Source: CBDEGK01 sp965237855
Lineage (GTDB): Bacteria > Pseudomonadota > Gammaproteobacteria > Pseudomonadales > Halieaceae
Assembly: GCA_965237855.1 (NCBI GenBank)
Contig: CBDEGK010000001.1
Location: 527,606 to 591,605, forward strand
DNA length: 64,000 nucleotides
Reading direction: 5' to 3'
The translations under genes were made by a program, and so were the position numbers. Below the pieces are notes generated by a model. The model made no database searches, was not told the DNA's origin, and worked only from the letters and a program-made list of their open reading frames with translations. How positions within the stretch are numbered: the stretch's first letter is position 1; each line of letters starts with the position of its first letter. Positions 16,297 to 25,352 of this stretch are shown here, one piece after another.

Positions 16297-17247
16297 TCAA
16301 CTCAAATTGTCGAGATAACGTTCTGCATCCAGCGCCGCCATGCAGCCGAAACCGGCGGAAGTTACCGCCTGACGATAGATGTGGTCGCCCACGTCACCCG
16401 CCGCAAACACACCAGCGATGCTGGTCGCCGTGGCATCGCCCTCAATGCCGCTGTTTATCTGGATATAACCGTCCTTCATCTCAAGCTGTTCGGCAAAAAT
16501 GTCGGTGTTGGGTTTGTGGCCAATAGCGATGAAGACACCGGCCACATCGATATCAGATTTCTCCCCGCCCGCGGTAGATGCCAGGCGCACGCCGGTCACC
16601 CCGCTGTCATCCCCCAGCACCTCGTCCAGGGTGTGATTCCACAAGATCGTGATATTGCCATTGCGCTCACGATCAAACAGCTTGTCCTGCAAAATTTTAT
16701 CTGCCCGCAGTGCATCGCGGCGGTGTACCAAGGTAACTTCCGCGGCAATATTGGACAGGTACAGTGCTTCTTCAACGGCGGTGTTGCCGCCGCCAATGAC
16801 GGCGACCTTCTGGCCGCGGTAGAAAAAGCCGTCACAGGTAGCGCAGGCACTGACGCCCTTGCCCATGAACGACTCCTCGGAGGGCAGGCCCAGGTATTGG
16901 GCCGAGGCGCCGGTGGCGATAATCAGGGCGTCACAGCTGTAGGTGGCGGTGCCCTCGAGCAGAATCGGCCGCGCCTCCAGGTCAACACGCTCAATGTGAT
17001 CAAATATAACCTGGCTGTCGAAGCGCTCGGCGTGCTGTTGCATGCGCTGCATCAGGTCGGGACCCTGCAGGCCCTCGATATCACCGGGCCAGTTGTCGAC
17101 GTCGGTGGTGGTGGTGAGCTGTCCGCCCTGCTGTATGCCGGTAATGACCACCGGCGACAGGTTGGCGCGGGCGGCATAAATAGAGGCGGTGTAGCCCGCC
17201 GGGCCGGAGCCAAGAATGATAAGGCGGTGGTGCTGGGTATCGCTCAT
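16297..17247 (-). CDS. trxB: Thioredoxin reductase
   Basis: 316 residues. This FAD/NADPH flavoprotein keeps thioredoxin reduced in the cytoplasm. An FAD-binding GSGPAG loop is at 13-18, the redox pair is C135-A-T-C138, an NADPH loop GGGNTAVEEA follows near 153, and the C-terminal GVFAAGDVGD is the second FAD motif. It is divergent from ftsK and starts ahead of aat on the minus strand. Confidence 0.97.
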   Translation of the reverse strand: MSDTQHHRLIILGSGPAGYTASIYAARANLSPVVITGIQQGGQLTTTTDVDNWPGDIEGLQGPDLMQRMQQHAERFDSQVIFDHIERVDLEARPILLEGTATYSCDALIIATGASAQYLGLPSEESFMGKGVSACATCDGFFYRGQKVAVIGGGNTAVEEALYLSNIAAEVTLVHRRDALRADKILQDKLFDRERNGNITILWNHTLDEVLGDDSGVTGVRLASTAGGEKSDIDVAGVFIAIGHKPNTDIFAEQLEMKDGYIQINSGIEGDATATSIAGVFAAGDVGDHIYRQAVTSAGFGCMAALDAERYLDNLS

Positions 17248-17357
17248 TGGGTGTTATTCCTTGTTCTCATGCTTAACTCTATGGGGGCGGAAATCATATG
17301 TTAAAGGCCCGCCCATGGCAAAGATGGCAAGTTATTTTAAAAAGATGCGCTAAGTTT

Positions 17358-17386
17358 TTGAAATAACGTATAAATATAAGCATAAT
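17358..17386 (+). promoter_or_regulatory. Predicted sigma70 promoter of ftsK
   Basis: TTGAAA at 17358-17363 and CATAAT at 17381-17386 are separated by exactly 17 bases in an AT-rich 166-base gap. The predicted start lies about 20 bases before the ftsK GTG. Confidence 0.6.
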
Positions 17387-17413
17387 TGGTAAAACTATAA
17401 GCGGTGAAACCGA

Positions 17414-19726
17414 GTGCCTGATCAGACCACTACAGTGAAGCATTTCCTGGGGCCGAGGCTGCGGGAGGGTGCCCTAATTGGCATCTCGGCAGTATGCTTG
17501 TACCTGCTGCTGGCCCTCGCCAGTTACTCGCCGGATGACCCCGGCTGGTCGGCGACCGGCAGCGGTGACCCCATACGCAACGTGGTAGGGCCGACCGGGG
17601 CCTGGTTGGCGGACGTCTTTTTTTCCCTGATTGGCTATGTCGCGTATCTGGCCCCCCTCATGCTTGCCTACCGGGCCTGGATCCTGTTTCAGCACCGTTA
17701 TGAAGTCCAGCCCTTCGACTGGGTCACCCTGACCATACGCACCTTAGGATTGGTCCTGGTGATGATTGCCGGTACCGCGCTGGCGGCTATGAATGACCTG
17801 GGTGGCTCGCCGCTGCCGCAGGGGTTGGGTGGTATGCTGGGCCAGGCGGTCGGTGGTGCGTTCACCGAAGCCTTCAGCACCACTGGCAGTCGACTAATCC
17901 TGGTAGCCGTGTTCCTGTTCGGGATGACGGTGTTTACCGATCTGAGCTGGCTGAAGTTAATGGAACAAATTGGCTATTGGACCCTGCAAGGTGCCGGCCG
18001 TGGACGTGCCAGTGTGCTTGAGCGCTGGCGCTCGCTGCGGGAGCGACGCGAGCAACACAAGGTGCAGCAGGAGCGCCAGGTCGCCATCACCCAGCACGTA
18101 GAGAAAGAGAAGAAACGTAAACCCCCCAAAATAAAACCGCTGATAAAGAAGGTGGAGAAGAGCGCCCGAATCGACAAAGAGCGTCAGCAGCCGCTGTTTG
18201 ACGCCCCGGTCACCGGCGATTTACCGCATCTTGATTTGCTGGATGCACAGGTCAAGGATCCGGAGCGGGGCTATTCAAAAGAGGCGCTGCGGGCGCTGTC
18301 GAGGTTGCTGGAGCTGAAATTGGCCGATTTCAACATCAGCGCCGAGGTGGTGGCGGTGTATCCGGGACCGGTGATTACCCGCTTCGAAATACAGCCGGCC
18401 GCCGGGGTCAAGGTCAGCCGCATTTCCAACCTGGCCAAAGACCTGGCCCGCTCACTGGCGGTTATTTCGGTGCGCGTGGTGGAAGTGATTCCGGGCAAAT
18501 CAGTGGTCGGTATCGAAATACCCAACGAAGACCGTGAGATGGTGAGTCTGCGCGAGGTCCTGTCTTCGCAGACCTTCGAAGACTCCAAATCGCCCCTGAC
18601 CCTGGCCCTGGGGCACGATATTTCCGGTCAGCCGGTGGTGGCCGACCTGGCCAAGATGCCACATTTGCTGGTAGCCGGCACCACCGGCGCCGGTAAGTCG
18701 GTGGGTGTCAACGCCATGTTGCTTAGTCTGCTCTACAAGTCCGCGCCCGATGACGTGCGCCTGATCCTGGTCGACCCCAAGATGCTGGAGCTGTCGGTCT
18801 ATGATGGCGTGCCGCACTTGCTGACGCCGGTCATTACCGATATGAAAGATGCCGCCAATGGCTTGCGCTGGTGCGTGGCGGAAATGGAACGGCGCTACAA
18901 ATTAATGGCCGCCCTGGGTGTTCGCAACCTGGCCGGTTACAACCGCAAGGTGGCGGAAGCAGAAACGATCGGTGAGCCCATCGCCGATCCCGTGTGGGTC
19001 CCTGACCCGATGTTGGAACTGACTGACGAGGAGCAGACGGCGCCGCCGCTGGTGAAATTGCCCTCCATCGTCGTCGTTATTGACGAATTTGCCGACATGA
19101 TGATGATCGTCGGCAAGAAGGTGGAAGTGCTTATCGCGCGCATCGCCCAGAAAGCGCGCGCGGCCGGTGTTCACCTGATACTCGCAACCCAGCGGCCCTC
19201 GGTGGACGTGATCACTGGTCTGATCAAGGCCAATGTACCGACCCGAATTGCTTTCCAGGTTTCCTCCAAGGTGGATTCCCGGACCATTTTGGACCAGGGC
19301 GGGGCGGAACAATTACTGGGGCATGGCGACATGTTGTACCTGCCCCCGGGCACCGCGGTGCCCATTCGGGTTCACGGCGCCTTCGTCGATGATCACGAGG
19401 TACACAGCGTGGTCGCAGATTGGAAGCGACGGGGTGACCCGGCTTACATCGAGGGCCTGTTGGACGAGGGCAGCGCACCCGGGGTCATGCCGGGGGAAAT
19501 ACTTGCCGGTGCCGAGGACGAAGAGGCCGACGTCTTGTACGACGAAGCCGTGCACTATGTCACCCAGAGTCGCCGGGCCAGTATTTCCTCGGTACAGCGC
19601 AAGTTGCGCATTGGCTACAACCGCGCCGCCAGGCTCATTGAGGCCATGGAAGCCGCCGGAGTGGTAACTGAAATGGGCACCAACGGACAGCGGGAGGTCA
19701 TTGCTCCGCCGCCGGTCGGCGACTGA
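17414..19726 (+). CDS. ftsK: DNA translocase FtsK
   Basis: 770 residues from a GTG. An N-terminal membrane domain with four hydrophobic segments (to about 185) anchors it at the division septum. A short, highly charged linker (190-270) follows, then the RecA-like motor with Walker A GTTGAGKS at 422-429 and the DEFADMMM box, and finally a winged-helix gamma domain (from about 700) that reads KOPS DNA. It resolves chromosome dimers with XerCD and pumps DNA at division. The linker is short compared with E. coli FtsK, but normal for pseudomonad-type proteins. Confidence 0.97.
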   Translation: MPDQTTTVKHFLGPRLREGALIGISAVCLYLLLALASYSPDDPGWSATGSGDPIRNVVGPTGAWLADVFFSLIGYVAYLAPLMLAYRAWILFQHRYEVQPFDWVTLTIRTLGLVLVMIAGTALAAMNDLGGSPLPQGLGGMLGQAVGGAFTEAFSTTGSRLILVAVFLFGMTVFTDLSWLKLMEQIGYWTLQGAGRGRASVLERWRSLRERREQHKVQQERQVAITQHVEKEKKRKPPKIKPLIKKVEKSARIDKERQQPLFDAPVTGDLPHLDLLDAQVKDPERGYSKEALRALSRLLELKLADFNISAEVVAVYPGPVITRFEIQPAAGVKVSRISNLAKDLARSLAVISVRVVEVIPGKSVVGIEIPNEDREMVSLREVLSSQTFEDSKSPLTLALGHDISGQPVVADLAKMPHLLVAGTTGAGKSVGVNAMLLSLLYKSAPDDVRLILVDPKMLELSVYDGVPHLLTPVITDMKDAANGLRWCVAEMERRYKLMAALGVRNLAGYNRKVAEAETIGEPIADPVWVPDPMLELTDEEQTAPPLVKLPSIVVVIDEFADMMMIVGKKVEVLIARIAQKARAAGVHLILATQRPSVDVITGLIKANVPTRIAFQVSSKVDSRTILDQGGAEQLLGHGDMLYLPPGTAVPIRVHGAFVDDHEVHSVVADWKRRGDPAYIEGLLDEGSAPGVMPGEILAGAEDEEADVLYDEAVHYVTQSRRASISSVQRKLRIGYNRAARLIEAMEAAGVVTEMGTNGQREVIAPPPVGD

Positions 19727-19737
19727 GAAGAGAAAGC

Positions 19738-20355
19738 ATGCGTTCATTGGTTTACCTTTTGCTGGTTGTACTGTCGCTGCTGTCATCACCGCTGTCGTCT
19801 CAGGTTCGGGTTGCCAGCCTGGAGTCGCGACTGGCGGCCTCTCAAGCCTACAGTGGTATGTTTGAACAACAGTTGTTGTCTGAGAACGGCGAGGTATTGC
19901 AGGTCAGCCGCGGTACCTTTGCCCTACAACAGCCCGGCAAATTTCGCTGGCATATTCTCGATCCGGAGGAACAGTTACTGCTGGTGGTAGACAACGATCT
20001 GCTGCATTACGACGTGGAACTGGAAACCGCGACCCTGAGTCCGATTGATGACGCCGCCCTGCAATCGCCCCTGGCCATTCTTGGTGGTCATGGCCAACGC
20101 TTGCAAGAGTTGTATCAGGTAGAACAGGCCGGCCCCGACACCTATACCCTCAAACCCAGGGCCACGGATGGACCGGTAACGCAAATTACTCTCGAGTTCA
20201 GCGGTAACACCCCAACTGCCATGAGCATCGCAGACAGACTACAACAGATATCCCGTATCACACTGACGGCCGTCGAGCTAAATCCTGAACTGCCAGAGTC
20301 AACCTTTGTGTTCACGGTTCCCGATGGGGTCGACTACTTCAGCAATGACTACTGA
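19738..20355 (+). CDS. lolA: Outer-membrane lipoprotein carrier protein LolA
   Basis: 205 residues with an N-terminal signal peptide (RSLVYLLLVVLSLLSSPLSS). LolA is the periplasmic chaperone that takes lipoproteins from LolCDE to LolB. The central segments RGTFALQQPGKFRW and the late TFVFTVPDGVDYF are family-typical. It follows ftsK by 11 bases and overlaps rarA by 11, so the three form one transcription unit, as in other gammaproteobacteria. Confidence 0.95.
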   Translation: MRSLVYLLLVVLSLLSSPLSSQVRVASLESRLAASQAYSGMFEQQLLSENGEVLQVSRGTFALQQPGKFRWHILDPEEQLLLVVDNDLLHYDVELETATLSPIDDAALQSPLAILGGHGQRLQELYQVEQAGPDTYTLKPRATDGPVTQITLEFSGNTPTAMSIADRLQQISRITLTAVELNPELPESTFVFTVPDGVDYFSNDY

Positions 20356-21670
20356 CCTGTTCAGTAGCCAGCAACGCGGATACCAGCCCCTGGCGGCACG
20401 GCTGCGCCCGCGCGTGTTGGCAGATTACGTGGGTCAATCCCATATATTGGCGCCGGGTAAGCCCTTGCGGGAAGCGGTCGAAAAAGGCCAGCTCCACTCG
20501 ATGATTTTGTGGGGCCCTCCCGGCGTGGGCAAAACCACCCTGGCCCGACTGATGGCAGTGACCGCTGATGCACATTTTTTGACTCTGTCAGCGGTACTGG
20601 CGGGGGTTAAGGACATCCGCGGTGCCGTTGACGAAGCGCACATACAGCAAGGACAGGGCCGCGATACCATCCTGTTTGTGGACGAGGTGCATCGCTTTAA
20701 CAAGGCGCAGCAAGATGCATTCCTGCCCTACGTCGAGGACGGCACGCTAATTTTCGTCGGTGCCACCACTGAAAATCCCTCCTTTGAACTCAACAATGCC
20801 TTGCTGTCCAGGTCTCGCGTATACAAGCTGCGCTCGCTGGAACTGGAGGAGATCGCACTGGTCTTGCAGCGCGGCATCGAGGTATTAGACTCAGCGGTGT
20901 CGATCACCGATGATCTGCTTCAGCAACTGGTCCTCGCGGCAGACGGCGATGCCAGGCGCGCGCTCAACCTGCTGGAGCTGGCGGCCGACCTGGGCACAAC
21001 GGAAGATGGGCAATGTGTGATCAGTGAGCAGGTCATTGAAGAACTGATGCAGGGTTCCACCCGTCGCTTCGACAAGGGCGGCGATATTTTTTACGACCAG
21101 ATTTCCGCCTTGCACAAGGCGGTGCGAGGCGGTTCACCGGATGCCTCTTTGTACTGGTTTGTGCGCATGATTGATGGCGGCTGCGATCCCCTCTACGTGG
21201 CTCGACGAGTGGTGCGCATGGCCAGCGAGGACATCGGTAATGCCGACCCCAGGGCGCTGAGCATTGCGCTGGATGCCTGGCAGGTGCAAGAGCGCCTGGG
21301 CAGCCCCGAGGGTGAATTGGCGATCGCCCAGGCGGTGGTGTACCTGGCCTGTGCGCCCAAGAGTAACGCTGTCTACACCGCCTTGAAGGCGGCTCAACAA
21401 GAGGTGCAGGCCAACCCCAGCGAAGAAGTGCCTGTGCATCTTCGCAATGCCCCCACCAAATTAGTGAAAGCGATGGATCACGGCGCCGAGTATCGCTACG
21501 CACACGATGAAGCCGAGGCGTATGCAGCGGGTGAGAACTATTTCCCCAAATCCTTGAAAGACTCGCGCTACTACCAACCCTCAGGTCGCGGGCTGGAACA
21601 GAAGATAGCAGAGAAACTGGCTCACCTGCGCGAACTCGATAAACACAGTACAATACGCCGCTACGATTAA
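20345..21670 (+). CDS. rarA: Replication-associated recombination protein A (MgsA/RarA AAA+ ATPase)
   Basis: 441 residues from the ATG at 20345, which lies inside the end of lolA (11-base overlap). It is a clamp-loader-like AAA+ ATPase that acts at stalled replication forks. Walker A GPPGVGKT, Walker B with VDEVHRFNK, and the sensor region TTENPSFELNNALLSR are all present, followed by the MgsA C-terminal tetramerisation part. A longer frame from 20306 would extend the overlap and lacks the family N-terminus DLFSSQQRGYQPLAARLRP. Confidence 0.95.
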   Translation: MTTDLFSSQQRGYQPLAARLRPRVLADYVGQSHILAPGKPLREAVEKGQLHSMILWGPPGVGKTTLARLMAVTADAHFLTLSAVLAGVKDIRGAVDEAHIQQGQGRDTILFVDEVHRFNKAQQDAFLPYVEDGTLIFVGATTENPSFELNNALLSRSRVYKLRSLELEEIALVLQRGIEVLDSAVSITDDLLQQLVLAADGDARRALNLLELAADLGTTEDGQCVISEQVIEELMQGSTRRFDKGGDIFYDQISALHKAVRGGSPDASLYWFVRMIDGGCDPLYVARRVVRMASEDIGNADPRALSIALDAWQVQERLGSPEGELAIAQAVVYLACAPKSNAVYTALKAAQQEVQANPSEEVPVHLRNAPTKLVKAMDHGAEYRYAHDEAEAYAAGENYFPKSLKDSRYYQPSGRGLEQKIAEKLAHLRELDKHSTIRRYD

Positions 21671-21685
21671 GCACATCATACATTC

Positions 21686-22063
21686 ATGAAACACTTGTTA
21701 TTTATCGCACTGGGCGGTGCTGGCGGGGCCTTGGCGCGCCACTGGATATCCAGCCTGGTGCACAGTGTTGGCAGCAGCCATTTCCCGTTGGGAACCCTCA
21801 GCGTGAACGTGCTGGGCTCTTTCCTGATTGGTCTTATGTATGTGCTGATCGTAGAAAAATCGGTACTTCATCCGGATTGGCGCAGCGTATTTATCGTCGG
21901 CTTTCTCGGTGCGTTTACCACCTTTTCCACCTTCTCACTGGAGGCGGTGGCGCTGTTGGAAAACGGGCAGGGAGTAACGGCGGCTATGTATATTTTGACC
22001 AGTGTCACGGTGTGTATCGGTTCCGTCTGGTTCGCTATGACCCTGACACGGCTTATTGGGTAA
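21686..22063 (+). CDS. crcB: Fluoride ion channel FluC/CrcB
   Basis: 125 residues with four membrane helices. It exports fluoride as a dual-topology dimer. The family marks GGAGGALARHW, GTLSVNVLGSFLIG and GFLGAFTTFSTFS are visible; the last carries the phenylalanine/threonine track and central sodium site. It stands 15 bases after rarA and 11 before serS. No fluoride riboswitch has room here, so its expression follows the housekeeping operon. Confidence 0.95.
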   Translation: MKHLLFIALGGAGGALARHWISSLVHSVGSSHFPLGTLSVNVLGSFLIGLMYVLIVEKSVLHPDWRSVFIVGFLGAFTTFSTFSLEAVALLENGQGVTAAMYILTSVTVCIGSVWFAMTLTRLIG

Positions 22064-22074
22064 CGGATTAAACG

Positions 22075-23370
22075 ATGTTGGATTTAAAGCAGGTCCGCAA
22101 GGACCCGGAAGCGATGGCTGCGCAGTTGCAGCGACGTGGTGTGAATTTTGATGTGGCGGCTTTTAATGCCCTGGACGCCAATCGCAAGCAGGCGGATGTC
22201 GACAGTCAATCGCTGCAGGCGGAGCGCAAAGCCGCGTCGAAAAAAGTCGGCGAACTGATCAAAGAAGGCGTGCCGGTTGACGAGGCCAAGCAGAGCGTCA
22301 ATGAAATCCTCGACAAAATTTCTGCCCAGCTGGACCAGCTGACCGCCGATGCCAAGCGCGTGCAGTTGGAGCTCGATGAGCTGCTGATGGGACTGCCCAA
22401 TGTGCTGGCGGCGGAGGTGCCGGACGGCCGTGATGAGTCTGACAATCTCGAGGTGAGCCGTTGGGGTGAGGTGGGCCAGTTCGATTTCCCGGTCCTCGAT
22501 CATGTCGACCTGGGTGAAAAACTGGGCGGTATCGATTTCGATACCGCCAGTAAACTGACCGGCTCGCGATTCGTGGTGATGTCCGGCGGCGTGGCTCGAC
22601 TACACCGCGCCTTAATCCAGTTTATGCTCAACACCCACACGCTGGAGCACGGCTACCGTGAGGTCAATGTCCCCTACATCGTCAACGCCGATTCCCTGTA
22701 CGGTACCGGCAATTTGCCCAAGTTCGGGGAAGACCTGTTCAAGTTGCAGCACGACGCCGAGTTCTACCTGATACCTACCGCAGAAGTACCGGTGACCAAT
22801 ATGGTCCGCGACGCCATTGTTGAGGTCGATGAACTCCCGCAGATGCGCTTTGCCTGTCACTCGCCCTGTTTTCGCAGCGAGGCGGGCAGCTATGGCAAGG
22901 ACACCCGTGGCATGATTCGCCAGCACCAGTTTGAGAAAGTGGAGCTGGTACAGATGGTGCGGCCCGATCAATCAGAGCAGGCCCTGGAGGAGCTGACCGG
23001 TCACGCAGAAGCCATTCTGCAAGCCCTGCAGTTGCCCTATCGCAAACTGGTCTTGTGTGCCGGTGATACCAGCTTCAGCGCCAGGAAAACCTATGACCTG
23101 GAGGTCTGGTTGCCGGCACAGGATACCTATCGTGAGATTTCATCGTGCAGCAGCTTTGGCGATTTCCAGGCTCGCCGTATGAAAGCGCGCTGGCGCAACC
23201 CGGAAACCGGCAAGCCGGAATTACTGCACACCCTGAATGGATCCGGGCTGGCGGTGGGGCGCTGCCTGGTCGCCGTACTGGAGAATTACCAGCGCAGCGA
23301 TGGCAGCGTAGAGGTGCCCGAAGTCTTGCGTCCTTACATGGGCGGTCTCACCCAGTTGGAACCCCAGTAG
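22075..23370 (+). CDS. serS: Seryl-tRNA synthetase
   Basis: 431 residues. A class II synthetase with the N-terminal coiled-coil tRNA arm (about 30-105) and the catalytic core. Motif 2 is seen as FRSEAGSYGKDTRGMIRQHQFEKVE and motif 3 as NGSGLAVGRCLVA. It charges tRNA-Ser and tRNA-Sec. The length is typical. It sits 4 bases ahead of cysG, part of the ftsK-to-cysG run. Confidence 0.98.
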   Translation: MLDLKQVRKDPEAMAAQLQRRGVNFDVAAFNALDANRKQADVDSQSLQAERKAASKKVGELIKEGVPVDEAKQSVNEILDKISAQLDQLTADAKRVQLELDELLMGLPNVLAAEVPDGRDESDNLEVSRWGEVGQFDFPVLDHVDLGEKLGGIDFDTASKLTGSRFVVMSGGVARLHRALIQFMLNTHTLEHGYREVNVPYIVNADSLYGTGNLPKFGEDLFKLQHDAEFYLIPTAEVPVTNMVRDAIVEVDELPQMRFACHSPCFRSEAGSYGKDTRGMIRQHQFEKVELVQMVRPDQSEQALEELTGHAEAILQALQLPYRKLVLCAGDTSFSARKTYDLEVWLPAQDTYREISSCSSFGDFQARRMKARWRNPETGKPELLHTLNGSGLAVGRCLVAVLENYQRSDGSVEVPEVLRPYMGGLTQLEPQ

Positions 23371-23374
23371 CGCC

Positions 23375-24805
23375 ATGGACTACCTGCCGCTGTTTGTGCA
23401 GCTCAAGCAGGTCCCGGTGTTGGTGGTGGGGGGCGGCCAGGTCGCCTTGCGTAAAACCGGACTGCTGTGTCGGGCCGGCGCCAGCGTGACGGTGGTCGCG
23501 CCCGAAATTGAACCGGCACTGGCGACACTCTTGCAAGAACATGCCGGCAACTGGCTCCAGCAACACTATCAAGTGGACTGTCTCGAAGACCAGAAAATGG
23601 TGGTAGCGGCCACCCCGGATCGGGCTATTAACAGCGCTGTTTCTGCCGCCGCGTTTGCGCGGGGCATCCCGGTAAACGTCGTCGATGATCCAGAACTCTG
23701 CAGTTTTATTTTCCCCGCCATCATCGATCGCGATCCATTATTGGTCGCTGTGGGGAGCGGCGGCCGCAGTCCCGTACTGGTGCGGCGGGTGCGCACACAG
23801 ATCGAATCGCTGTTACCGGCGGCCCTCGGCAAGCTGGTTGATTTCGCTGCACGGTTTCGCAGTGTGGTCGCCGCCGAATTACCTGACATGGTGAAGCGTC
23901 GCCGTTTCTGGGAGCAACTGCTGGATCGCCATAGCCTGCAACACCAGGTTTATGTCGGCGATGAGACGGCAGCTGCTGCAGAGCTGGACACACTACTGCG
24001 GGAACATCAGTCCGAGTCGGCTGTTGGCGAGGTATACCTGTTGGGCGCCGGCCCCGGCGATCCTGACCTGGTCTCATTCAAGACCCTGCGACTGTTACAG
24101 GCAGCTGATGTTGTCCTGTACGACCGGCTGGTATCGCCCCAGGTGTTGGATTTGTGCCGGCGTGATGCAGAGCGAATCTACGTCGGCAAGCGGCGCGCCG
24201 ATCACGCAGTTCCTCAGCAGGAGTTGAACCAGATGCTGGTGGACCTGGCGCTGCAGGGCAAGCGCGTGGCGCGCCTGAAAGGTGGCGATCCCTTTATCTT
24301 CGGGCGCGGTGGTGAAGAGATCGAATTACTGGCACAGCATCGCATTGCTTTCCAGGTGGTGCCAGGTATCACCGCGGCCAGTGGTTGTGCCTGCTACGCG
24401 GGCATTCCTCTCACTCACCGCGATCACGCCCAGTCCGTACGCTTCATCACCGGGCAACTCAAAGACGGCAGTATCAACCTGCCCTGGTCCCAACTCCAAA
24501 ATGAGCAGGAGACACTGGTGTTCTACATGGGGCTGCAGGGACTTGAGCAGATCTGTAACAAGCTACAGGAACACGGCCGCCGACCCGATACTGCTGTGGC
24601 GCTGATCGAACAAGGCACCACCGCCAACCAACATACTCACGTGAGCACGCTGGCCGAGCTGCCCGGGCTACTGCAAAACACGGAAGTCCATGCGCCCACC
24701 ATTATCATTGTCGGCTCGGTAGTCAGTTTGCGCGACCAGCTCAAATGGTATGTAGAAAGTGATGGCGGCGGTGAGAGCTGGCCACCAACACACGGGGTGG
24801 TATAG
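23375..24805 (+). CDS. cysG: Siroheme synthase (trifunctional CysG)
   Basis: 476 residues, a fusion of a precorrin-2 dehydrogenase/ferrochelatase domain (about 1-205; NAD loop VVGGGQVALRK) and a uroporphyrinogen-III methyltransferase domain (about 218-460; GAGPGDPDLVSFKTLR, YDRLVS, KGGDPFIFGRGGEE). It makes siroheme for sulfite and nitrite reductases. The MDYLPLFVQL N-terminus is canonical. It closes the long housekeeping run. Confidence 0.96.
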   Translation: MDYLPLFVQLKQVPVLVVGGGQVALRKTGLLCRAGASVTVVAPEIEPALATLLQEHAGNWLQQHYQVDCLEDQKMVVAATPDRAINSAVSAAAFARGIPVNVVDDPELCSFIFPAIIDRDPLLVAVGSGGRSPVLVRRVRTQIESLLPAALGKLVDFAARFRSVVAAELPDMVKRRRFWEQLLDRHSLQHQVYVGDETAAAAELDTLLREHQSESAVGEVYLLGAGPGDPDLVSFKTLRLLQAADVVLYDRLVSPQVLDLCRRDAERIYVGKRRADHAVPQQELNQMLVDLALQGKRVARLKGGDPFIFGRGGEEIELLAQHRIAFQVVPGITAASGCACYAGIPLTHRDHAQSVRFITGQLKDGSINLPWSQLQNEQETLVFYMGLQGLEQICNKLQEHGRRPDTAVALIEQGTTANQHTHVSTLAELPGLLQNTEVHAPTIIIVGSVVSLRDQLKWYVESDGGGESWPPTHGVV

Positions 24806-24845
24806 TAATCAACATAGAATCAAGCGCTACATTTTGGAATCACCT

Positions 24846-25352
24846 ATGACGCAAGCGACGAAAGCCAGAAGCCGGGTCATCATTAAAAATGAGTTTCAGC
24901 AAAAACTCATCATGAACACCTTGCTAATCACACTGATAACCCTCAACGCAATTATCATGTCGGCCTTTGCGCTGGACAGTATGTTTGGCTCCAAGGGCGC
25001 TCTGATTAATGTCTTCAACGTGTCTGTTGCCGCCATGGAGATGGTCGCTATTGTGGTCGTCTACTTTATCGGCCGGAAGATCAGCTTTCATATAGCCGGG
25101 CCGGTGTACGCCATTGAACGCACCATCAGGGAAATGGAAGAGGGCAATCTGTACGTGAAGCTAAAACTGCGCCCGGGTGATCATTTCGGCGAGGTTGCCG
25201 ACGCCCTCAACCTGACGATCGGTACCTATCGAGAGCGCCTGGACAAAACCACCAGGCTAGCGGCAGATCTCGCTGCCACGGGTGATGAGAAAGCTATCGA
25301 GCTACAGCAGCAGCTCGAGTTTTTTATGACCGAAGCGCCGGAGAAAGACTAA
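24846..25352 (+). CDS. Small membrane protein with HAMP-like domain
   Basis: 168 residues from the ATG at 24846; the frame upstream to 24759 overlaps cysG and is rejected. Two hydrophobic helices (about 25-50 and 60-82) enclose a short loop, then comes a HAMP-like linker (IAGPVYAIERTIREMEEGNLYVKLKLRPGD, split here as a family mark from 88 on) and a helical tail. No output domain is present. It resembles the anchor half of a chemoreceptor or sensor without its signalling part. It meets the prc gene tail to tail with a 4-base overlap. Function unknown. Confidence 0.7.
   Translation: MTQATKARSRVIIKNEFQQKLIMNTLLITLITLNAIIMSAFALDSMFGSKGALINVFNVSVAAMEMVAIVVVYFIGRKISFHIAGPVYAIERTIREMEEGNLYVKLKLRPGDHFGEVADALNLTIGTYRERLDKTTRLAADLAATGDEKAIELQQQLEFFMTEAPEKD

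Noticed and set aside
16285..17304. 339-codon frame antisense to trxB
   Set aside because: Lies exactly over trxB, which has all its motifs; the antisense protein is Gly/Val/Ala-rich without a known domain.
21671..21685. Fluoride riboswitch before crcB
   Set aside because: Only 15 bases separate it from rarA; there is no room for the element.
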